6,498 nucleotides of DNA, taken from an uncultured Clostridia bacterium. Lineage in GTDB: Bacteria > Bacillota > Clostridia > Oscillospirales > CAG-272. A program made the position numbers and the translations under genes. A model generated the notes under the pieces. It was not told the origin of the DNA and ran no database searches. It saw only the letters and a list, made by a program, of their open reading frames with translations. Positions 1 to 4,994 of the stretch are shown piece after piece. The number at the start of each line of letters is the position of its first letter. Within the stretch, counting starts at the first letter, position 1. The stretch spans positions 1 through 6,498 of the forward strand of contig CALGZV010000121.1 of assembly GCA_937934385.1 (NCBI GenBank). Direction: 5' to 3'.

Positions 1-3000
1 TTATTTTTGTCTCGTATGTGCGGTATATATACCGTGTTCTTGTTTCGACCGATACGGTGTCCGACGCGATTATTTCCGCAGTTCCCCAGTTGCTCCACGG
101 AGTAATACTGCGTGTTCTGTATACCGTTTTTGTCTCAACGCGTTCAGTGTCAGATTCAATTATCGGGACGCTTTGCCACTGACCGAATTCACTCCACTCG
201 CCGTAAACTGTTTTACTGTCGTCTACGGTAAGTCCGTCTGTCGGATATGTATTTTGAATGACTTCATTTTTTGTACGGTATGACCATAATGTTCGTTCCT
301 GTGTCTGAACTGAATTTTCGTCGGGTGCGGTTTCCGACCAGTCGCTCCACTGGCTTGTTCCGTTGCTTACAGTTATTGTGACTATCGTTTTTTCGTCAAC
401 GATCGTTCCGGCTGAGATACTTTGGGATACAACCGTTCCTTTCGGAGTTTCGCTTACTGCGTATACCGTGTTATAAGAAAGCCCTGCCGCAGTAATTTCC
501 GCTACTGCATCGGATTCGCTCATTGTGACAGTTCCGGGCGTGACCGATTTTCCGCTTGGAACAGGAATATTTACTGTATAAGAAGCTGTGAAATCTCCGT
601 CGCTTGAGTGTGCGGTTATTACGGCGGAACCGGGTGCAATTGCCGTTATCTGACCGTATGAATTTACTGTTACGACGGACGGATTGCTTGATGAGAATGT
701 TACATATTTGTTTGTAACATTACTGGGAGTGAGCCAGGGTGAGTGTGATTCGCTTGCGCCTACTGTGAGAGTGGTTTCACTTATACGGAATCCGATTCCG
801 GCAACTTTTACGACGTTATCGCGTATCTCGATTTTGCATGATGATGAATGATTTCCGTCGGCTGAGAACACAGTAACCGTTGCATTTCCGTCTGCTATTG
901 CGCTTACAAGTCCTGTTTGGTCAACGGTGACTACAGCCGGATTATCGCTTACCCAGAAAACTTCCTTTTCAGTGGCGTTTTCTGGATATATTGAAAGCTT
1001 CATAGTTTCCGATTCTCCCGCTTTGAGGGCAAAGGAACCTTCACCTATTGACATACTTTCTATCGGAGTAAATCCGTCGGGCATTGTTCCGCTGCTGACT
1101 GTAATGTAAATAGGAGTGTCCGGTGTAATATCGGATCCCTCAGGAATGCTTTGGTATGTTACTGAACCTTCCGGCTGTGAAGCAGAATAAGCATGAAGAA
1201 GAGTTACGTTTCCGAAACCGAGAGTTGCAAGTCTGCCGGAGGCGTCATTTTCGGAAAGACCTACCATGCTCGGCATTTTGTTAGGCGCTTTTCCGAGGCT
1301 GAGTGTAAGCTCGACGATATCGTCGGCACCGAATGTTATTCCTATGTCGGGAAACTGATCTATTACCGTGCCTTCCTCTGCTGTATAGCTGTAGTTTCCG
1401 CAGACTATCGGACTATTTGAGTACCCTGCTTTTCGAAGCAGACTCAGCGCATCCTCTTCACTTTTCCCGGAAAGATCCGGCATTTTTATTCCGTAAGTAT
1501 CGGGGTCTGCTGTTCCGTCATTTGTGGCGGCAGAGGTATCAGGTGCTGTATCGGAAGGCGGAGCGGATACAGTGGTTCCTCCGCATTTTTGCATGCATAC
1601 TATAAGTGTTACAAGCACGATAATCAGTGCTGCGGTGCATAGGCAGATTTTCAATATAGGAATATTTCCGAAACGGTCGGTTTCTTTTTCCGGATTTCCG
1701 GAAGACTCTGAATTGTCTGGGATTTCGGTGCTTTCCGACAGCTTATCGTTATGTTGTGACGTAATATCGTTATCGGCATTCTGGACCTTCTGTTCCTCGG
1801 TCCGAATTTTTGTCTTATCGGAATCTGTTTCTTTAATTATCCTGCGTTTTTGGGATTTTATTTCTGTCAATTCATTATTGTCATGACCGGATTTATCGTT
1901 AAGTATTTCAGAGTCCGGCGAATGTATATAGTTCCCGTTTTCATCAAAGTAGCCGTCTGAATAATTTTTTTCATCGGAGCAAAACAACGTAGGTTTGTCT
2001 GACGGGTTTATGTTTGGGTTTTCGTCTGTGTTGTCTGTAACAAACATGCCGGACTGGGCTGTTTGATCTTCCTGTATATTTTCGGAGAGGGTATCTCCGT
2101 AATCGTAAACTATATTTCCGAATGCTTCATTTTTAATGTTCTCCTTAATTGGCGCGGCAGTTTCACTTTCTGCAAAAACAAAGCGATTATCCTGAATGTT
2201 TTCATGTGTTTCCGAAATTGTATATGACGGCTTTTGTATATCAAGCTTAATGCCTGCTGCCGCCGCATATTCGCAAATCGCATCACGCATATTCTGCGGA
2301 GAAGAATATCTGTCATACGGTGAATATGCACATGCTTTTAAAATAACTGAAGAGAGTCTGCCGTCTGCTTTGGACGGTGCCGGAATAGGTTGTCCGTCAA
2401 TGCGGCTGACAATTGCGGTATCCGCTTCTTTTTTTGTGACGAGTCCCTTTTCAGATACAACAAACGGCAGGCGGTTGCTGTTGAATTTAAAATACATGGT
2501 AAGCCCGATCGAATATATATCTGATCTGATATCGGATTCTTCACCGTGTGCCAGTTCGGGTGCTATAAAGCGGAGCAGACGGTTGTCATCCGGATTGAGC
2601 AGACGGCTTGCAAGCTGAGGTTCGAACATCGGATTTCCGAGAAGACACTTCCCGTTTTTGGCCACAAAAACATTTTCGAGCTGAACATTGTTATGCCGCA
2701 TACCGAGACTGTTATATTCTGATATTGCATCGCACATATCGCAGGCGAGTGAAAGAAGTGTCGCGCGGTTTATCTTACACCCTGAATAATATTCGCTGAA
2801 GGTCGGATAGTATTCTGACAGAATATAAATTTTTGAACCGGTTTCGGTTCTTACGGATTTTACGTCAAGTATTTCCGGAATATGTCCGAGACCGGAATTT
2901 ATCAGTTTTTCGGCGTCCGCGATGCATTTGTCCGTATATTCTTCAAATCGCTGAGATATTTGACTGTCGGTAAAACCGTTTTGGCGGAGAAGCTCTGCTT

Positions 3001-3172
3001 CACCGTCATAGGCGGGGATATTTAGTATTCTCACAAGTCCGTCCGGCTCGCCGCTTTCGTTACTGCATGCCGTCCATATCTCCTGATAATTGCTTTGCGA
3101 TACAGGCAATATCAGATCCCAGCCTTCAATCGGGCAGAAGGGTGCGTGGCTCATATTAGTTATATTTTCCAT
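1..3172 (-). CDS. PASTA/BIG2/WSxW membrane protein with degenerate Ser/Thr kinase domain (partial, C-terminus off window)
   Basis: The reading frame is open from the ATG at 3172 to the left edge: 1057 codons, no stop. Residues about 15-305 match a Ser/Thr kinase of the PknB/PrkC type: an APE motif at 204-206, SDIYSIG at 217-223 and the late Arg at 288. The active site is degenerate. No glycine-rich loop is visible around 23-35, R48 sits where the VAIK lysine should be, HRD reads H160-N161-N162, the next Lys is Q164, and the DFG segment reads GNPM (179-182) with no Asp; only N167 is kept. A polar, S/T/D/E/N-rich linker (about 315-500) leads to one transmembrane helix (506-526). Outside follow PASTA 1 (562-627), PASTA 2 (631-694), BIG2-like 1 (702-785), BIG2-like 2 (787-870), PASTA 3 (876-938) and WSxW repeats (941 on). 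PASTA domains of this family bind peptidoglycan or muropeptides. The inferred role is a cell-wall-sensing pseudokinase or scaffold; weak or atypical kinase activity cannot be excluded. M7 is an alternative start but lacks a ribosome site. Confidence 0.9.
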   Translation of the reverse strand, partial: MENITNMSHAPFCPIEGWDLILPVSQSNYQEIWTACSNESGEPDGLVRILNIPAYDGEAELLRQNGFTDSQISQRFEEYTDKCIADAEKLINSGLGHIPEILDVKSVRTETGSKIYILSEYYPTFSEYYSGCKINRATLLSLACDMCDAISEYNSLGMRHNNVQLENVFVAKNGKCLLGNPMFEPQLASRLLNPDDNRLLRFIAPELAHGEESDIRSDIYSIGLTMYFKFNSNRLPFVVSEKGLVTKKEADTAIVSRIDGQPIPAPSKADGRLSSVILKACAYSPYDRYSSPQNMRDAICEYAAAAGIKLDIQKPSYTISETHENIQDNRFVFAESETAAPIKENIKNEAFGNIVYDYGDTLSENIQEDQTAQSGMFVTDNTDENPNINPSDKPTLFCSDEKNYSDGYFDENGNYIHSPDSEILNDKSGHDNNELTEIKSQKRRIIKETDSDKTKIRTEEQKVQNADNDITSQHNDKLSESTEIPDNSESSGNPEKETDRFGNIPILKICLCTAALIIVLVTLIVCMQKCGGTTVSAPPSDTAPDTSAATNDGTADPDTYGIKMPDLSGKSEEDALSLLRKAGYSNSPIVCGNYSYTAEEGTVIDQFPDIGITFGADDIVELTLSLGKAPNKMPSMVGLSENDASGRLATLGFGNVTLLHAYSASQPEGSVTYQSIPEGSDITPDTPIYITVSSGTMPDGFTPIESMSIGEGSFALKAGESETMKLSIYPENATEKEVFWVSDNPAVVTVDQTGLVSAIADGNATVTVFSADGNHSSSCKIEIRDNVVKVAGIGFRISETTLTVGASESHSPWLTPSNVTNKYVTFSSSNPSVVTVNSYGQITAIAPGSAVITAHSSDGDFTASYTVNIPVPSGKSVTPGTVTMSESDAVAEITAAGLSYNTVYAVSETPKGTVVSQSISAGTIVDEKTIVTITVSNGTSQWSDWSETAPDENSVQTQERTLWSYRTKNEVIQNTYPTDGLTVDDSKTVYGEWSEFGQWQSVPIIESDTERVETKTVYRTRSITPWSNWGTAEIIASDTVSVETRTRYIYRTYETKI
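2..352 (-). repeat. tandem WSxW ... VxT ... YRT protein repeats in the surface tail
   Basis: The visible C-terminal part of the surface protein holds three diverged copies of one motif. Copy 1 has W942-S-D-W945, V955-Q-T and YRT at 965-967. Copy 2 has W993-S-E, W999, V1012-E-T-K and YRT at 1018-1020. Copy 3 has W1026-S-N-W1029, V1042-E-T-R and YRT at 1050-1052. Copies 2 and 3 share the same W-to-VET distance of 13 residues and a matching I-I-x-S-D-T stretch before VET. Similar WS-W/VETRT/YR units occur in surface proteins of Clostridia, where their ligand is unknown to me. More copies may lie beyond the window edge. Confidence 0.75.
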
Positions 3173-3180
3173 TTGCGTTA

Positions 3181-3185
3181 CCCTC
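3181..3185 (-). promoter_or_regulatory. ribosome binding site of the pseudokinase gene
   Basis: On the minus strand GAGGG lies 8 nt before the ATG at 3172. It favours this start over the in-frame ATG six codons later, which has no comparable site. Confidence 0.75.
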
Positions 3186-3211
3186 GTACAAAATTCAATT
3201 ATCTATAGTTA

Positions 3212-3240
3212 ATTATAACAAATATTTTGTCGAATTGCAA
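3212..3240 (-). promoter_or_regulatory. sigma-A-like promoter of the pseudokinase gene
   Basis: On the minus strand TTGCAA (-35, 3240-3235; 4 of 6 consensus bases) is followed by a 17-nt spacer and a perfect TATAAT (-10, 3217-3212). A TG one base before the -10 adds an extended -10 element. Transcription would start near 3205, giving a leader of about 33 nt. The spacer contains an inverted repeat, ACAAA-3 nt-TTTGT (3218-3230), which might be a regulator site but is short and AT-rich. Confidence 0.7.
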
Positions 3241-3245
3241 GTAGT

Positions 3246-3257
3246 ATTTACGTAAAT
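3246..3257. promoter_or_regulatory. 12-bp perfect palindrome between divergent promoters (candidate operator)
   Basis: ATTTACGTAAAT reads the same on both strands. It sits 5 bp upstream of the -35 of the minus-strand promoter and 23 bp upstream of the -35 of the plus-strand promoter, a position from which a dimeric regulator could affect both. No regulator gene is in the window, and AT-rich DNA yields some palindromes by chance. Confidence 0.35.
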
Positions 3258-3280
3258 TTTAAGAGTTTGACATAAGTATA

Positions 3281-3309
3281 TTGTAAAAAATTAAGAAATA
3301 CATTATAAT
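3281..3309 (+). promoter_or_regulatory. sigma-A-like promoter of the coaE gene row
   Basis: TTGTAA (-35, 3281-3286; 4 of 6 consensus bases), a 17-nt spacer and a perfect TATAAT (-10, 3304-3309). The predicted transcription start is near 3316. A perfect TTGACA occurs at 3267-3272, but 17-18 nt downstream of it there is only a poor -10, so it is less likely to be the -35 in use. Confidence 0.65.
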
Positions 3310-3348
3310 ATAAAATATATAAGTTAAGAAAGCATGTGGAATTGGTTT

Positions 3349-3963
3349 ATGGTAATTATCGGACTTACCGGCGGAAGCGGTGCAGGTAAGGGATATGTAT
3401 GCAGAATATTTGCGGAATACGGCATACCGTCTGTCGATGCGGACGAGGTATACCGCATCGTGTCGGCGCGCGGAATGCCATGTCTTGAGGAACTCAGAGA
3501 GTGCTTCGGAGATGGGATACTCACCGTTGACGGCGAACTTGACCGGCGTGTTCTCGCTGATATTGTGTTTAGGCGCGGCGCAGAAGATAAGCTTGCATCT
3601 CTGAATAAAATTGCACATAAATATGTTATAGAATATTGCGAGCGGTGGATTTCAGAGCGTGAAAGAATCGGTGATTATGCAGTGATTATCGATGCACCCC
3701 AGCTTTTTGAAAGCGGGCTTAATAAACGATGCGACCTTGTCGTATCTGTTATAGCAAGCCGGGAGTGCAGAGTAGGACGAATTACGGAACGTGACGGAAT
3801 ATCGAGAGAGCGTGCCGAAAAACGAATAGATTCTCAGTATGACGACGCGTTCTTTGCCGCCAATTCGGATTATGTGGTGGAAAGCGGAAACGGAAGCGAC
3901 GTTCGTTCGGCAGTAGCCGCTATAGTAGAGAGAGTAAAGCTCATGGAAAGAGGTAAAGTGTGA
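3349..3963 (+). CDS. coaE: dephospho-CoA kinase
   Basis: Catalyses the last step of coenzyme A synthesis, the ATP-dependent 3'-phosphorylation of dephospho-CoA in the cytoplasm. The N-terminus has the usual GLTGG P-loop (residues 5-14), then the DAD motif (30-32) that supplies the family's catalytic Asp, a PQLFESG segment (117-123) matching the family PLLFE, and the lid/C-terminal RxxxRDG ... RI-SQ region (144-163). At 204 aa the length is normal for CoaE. Start choice: ATG 3349 gives the standard short N-terminus (MVIIGLTGG) and has a weak GGA 8 nt upstream. ATG 3334 would add MWNWF and its only purine run is right against the codon, so it is less likely but possible. Oddity: the P-loop Lys (K14) is followed by Gly-Tyr instead of the usual Ser/Thr that helps bind Mg2+. 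The stop overlaps the start of the next gene, so the two are probably co-translated. Confidence 0.93.
   Translation: MVIIGLTGGSGAGKGYVCRIFAEYGIPSVDADEVYRIVSARGMPCLEELRECFGDGILTVDGELDRRVLADIVFRRGAEDKLASLNKIAHKYVIEYCERWISERERIGDYAVIIDAPQLFESGLNKRCDLVVSVIASRECRVGRITERDGISRERAEKRIDSQYDDAFFAANSDYVVESGNGSDVRSAVAAIVERVKLMERGKV
3948..3953 (+). promoter_or_regulatory. ribosome binding site of the lytic transglycosylase gene
   Basis: AAGAGG lies inside the end of coaE, 6 nt before the GTG at 3960. It supports a GTG start, since the frame has no Met codon until residue 86, beyond the catalytic Glu. Confidence 0.7.
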
Positions 3964-4547
3964 CTGAAAAAATTCCGAGAGGCATACCGCGCAGAAAAAT
4001 ACTTGCCGTAATAGGCATTGTCCTTGCTGCCGCGGCTGTGATAAATATTGCGCTTAAGCTTTCCGGCTTTTACAGACGTGTGACACATCCTGTTCTTTAT
4101 CAGGAGTATATAGAGCTTTATTCGGACAAATACAGTGTTCCTCCGGAGATAATCTGTGCTGTGATCAACACCGAAAGTTCGTTTGACAGCGAGGCTGAAT
4201 CTCATGCCGGAGCGATGGGACTCATGCAGATAACAAAAGAGACTTTTTGGTGGCTGCTTTCGAAAACCGGTGAATCGCTTCCGGATGAAAAGCTTTTTGA
4301 TCCTCAGGTGAATATACGTTACGGCACGTATTTTCTGTCGATTCTGTATGATGAATTCGGTAGTTGGGATACTGCATTTGCGGCGTACAATGCAGGAAGA
4401 TCGAGAGTTATAGGATGGCTTGAAGATCCCGATGTATCGGAAAACGGTATGCTTGTCAATATTCCGATAAAGGAAACACGGGAATATGTGAAACGGGTAA
4501 ACAGCGGTACTGAAATATACCGTGAAATATATAAAGATGCCAATTGA
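3960..4547 (+). CDS. membrane-anchored lytic transglycosylase (SLT domain, GH23-like)
   Basis: Cuts the glycan strands of peptidoglycan between MurNAc and GlcNAc, leaving 1,6-anhydro ends, on the outer face of the membrane. The 195-aa protein has a basic N-terminus (RGIPRRK), one transmembrane helix or uncleaved signal anchor (13-33), and a single SLT domain (about 45-190). The domain shows the catalytic Glu in the ESS motif (E72), GLMQI (87-91), NIRYG (118-122), AAYNAG (141-146) and the closing ETREYVKRV (172-180), so all hallmarks of the family are intact. No extra wall-binding domain is present; the length fits small Slt proteins of Firmicutes. The GTG start overlaps the coaE stop by 4 nt (GTGA), which suggests translational coupling. 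Cell-wall remodelling is the family role; the exact process served (growth, division, sporulation) cannot be told from this sequence. Confidence 0.92.
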   Translation: MTEKIPRGIPRRKILAVIGIVLAAAAVINIALKLSGFYRRVTHPVLYQEYIELYSDKYSVPPEIICAVINTESSFDSEAESHAGAMGLMQITKETFWWLLSKTGESLPDEKLFDPQVNIRYGTYFLSILYDEFGSWDTAFAAYNAGRSRVIGWLEDPDVSENGMLVNIPIKETREYVKRVNSGTEIYREIYKDAN

Positions 4548-4552
4548 GGAGG
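4547..4552 (+). promoter_or_regulatory. ribosome binding site of the zinc-ribbon gene
   Basis: AGGAGG starts on the last base of the transglycosylase stop codon and lies 6 nt before ATG 4559. It fixes the start at 4559; the in-frame TTG at 4544 reads through the ribosome site itself and is not a credible start. Confidence 0.85.
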
Positions 4553-4558
4553 ATAGCT

Positions 4559-4948
4559 ATGAAGAATAAATTCTGGAATAAATTTACCGAAAAGATGTCC
4601 GGAGCAGCAGATACAGCGGGAGGATATGCTCAGCGTATAGGAGAGACCGCAAGACTCAGATACGAGCTCTCACGTGCGTCGAAAAGGGCAGATGCAGCAT
4701 ATGAAAAACTTGGCCGAGGATATTATGAACATATGAAATCGTCAAAAGATAACGGCGGAGATATTTTTGATTACGGAGCTTATGAGAAAGGCATATGTGC
4801 GGAAATCGAAGCGGCCTCCGCTGAGATAGCGCTTCTTGACAGCCGTTTGAGAGAGGCAGAGCAGCTTAATGTATGTCCGAATTGCGGAAGCACTGTGGGT
4901 ATAAAATCAGAAAAATGCCGTCGCTGCGGATGCACCGTAAAACGTTGA
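4559..4948 (+). CDS. small coiled-coil protein with C-terminal zinc ribbon, function unknown
   Basis: I do not recognise a named family. The 129-aa protein begins with a basic, amphipathic stretch rich in Lys, Phe and Trp (1-12). A long charged, Ala/Glu/Arg-rich helical region follows (about 25-103), which looks like one or two coiled-coil helices broken near 62-72 by a Gly/Asp/Asn stretch. It ends in a zinc ribbon: C106-P-N-C109 and C120-R-R-C123 (CX2C-X10-CX2C), with a further Cys at 125. There is no signal peptide or transmembrane helix, so it is probably cytoplasmic, perhaps touching the membrane through the N-terminal amphipathic segment (inference). It follows the transglycosylase gene by 11 nt with a strong ribosome site, so it is very likely in the same operon. 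A zinc-binding assembly or adaptor role is possible, but nothing in the sequence fixes it. Confidence 0.85.
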   Translation: MKNKFWNKFTEKMSGAADTAGGYAQRIGETARLRYELSRASKRADAAYEKLGRGYYEHMKSSKDNGGDIFDYGAYEKGICAEIEAASAEIALLDSRLREAEQLNVCPNCGSTVGIKSEKCRRCGCTVKR

Positions 4949-4968
4949 AATTATTTAGAACAGGAAAT

Positions 4969-4982
4969 CCGGCTCAGGCCGG
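4969..4982 (+). promoter_or_regulatory. GC-rich hairpin in the leader of the ABC-F gene
   Basis: CCGGC-TCAG-GCCGG forms a perfect 5-bp stem with a 4-nt loop in the 46-bp gap between the zinc-ribbon gene and the ABC-F gene. No T-run follows, so it is not a standard terminator. It ends 12 nt before ATG 4995 and could affect ribosome access or mRNA stability. An AGGA at 4962-4965, just 5' of the hairpin, is too far from the start to act as a normal Shine-Dalgarno site unless the hairpin folds. Confidence 0.4.
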
Positions 4983-4994
4983 TAATGATGAAGA

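Noticed and set aside
1..3. TTA at the left edge as the stop codon (TAA) of the surface-protein gene
   Set aside because: It is out of frame: the gene's codons occupy 2-4, 5-7 and so on, so the frame is still open at the edge.
422..2618. Plus-strand reading frames at 422-607, 927-1109, 1193-1420, 1333-1605, 1524-1886 and 2196-2618
   Set aside because: All lie antisense to the long surface-protein gene, whose frame gives coherent kinase-like, PASTA and BIG2 domains; their translations show no domain and they lack ribosome sites.
3267..3295. TTGACA at 3267-3272 as the main -35 for coaE
   Set aside because: No good -10 lies 16-18 nt downstream; the TATAAT at 3304 is 31 nt away and pairs better with TTGTAA at 3281.
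3259..4205. Minus-strand frames at 3259-3618, 3324-3524 and 3870-4205
   Set aside because: Antisense to coaE and the transglycosylase; no recognisable domain, and they run against the clear gene row.
4544..4558. Upstream TTG start for the zinc-ribbon gene adding MRRIA
   Set aside because: These codons are the AGGAGG ribosome site of ATG 4559, so the extension is an artefact.
4969..4982. Rho-independent terminator after the zinc-ribbon gene
   Set aside because: The stem is only 5 bp and is followed by TAATGATG rather than a T-run.
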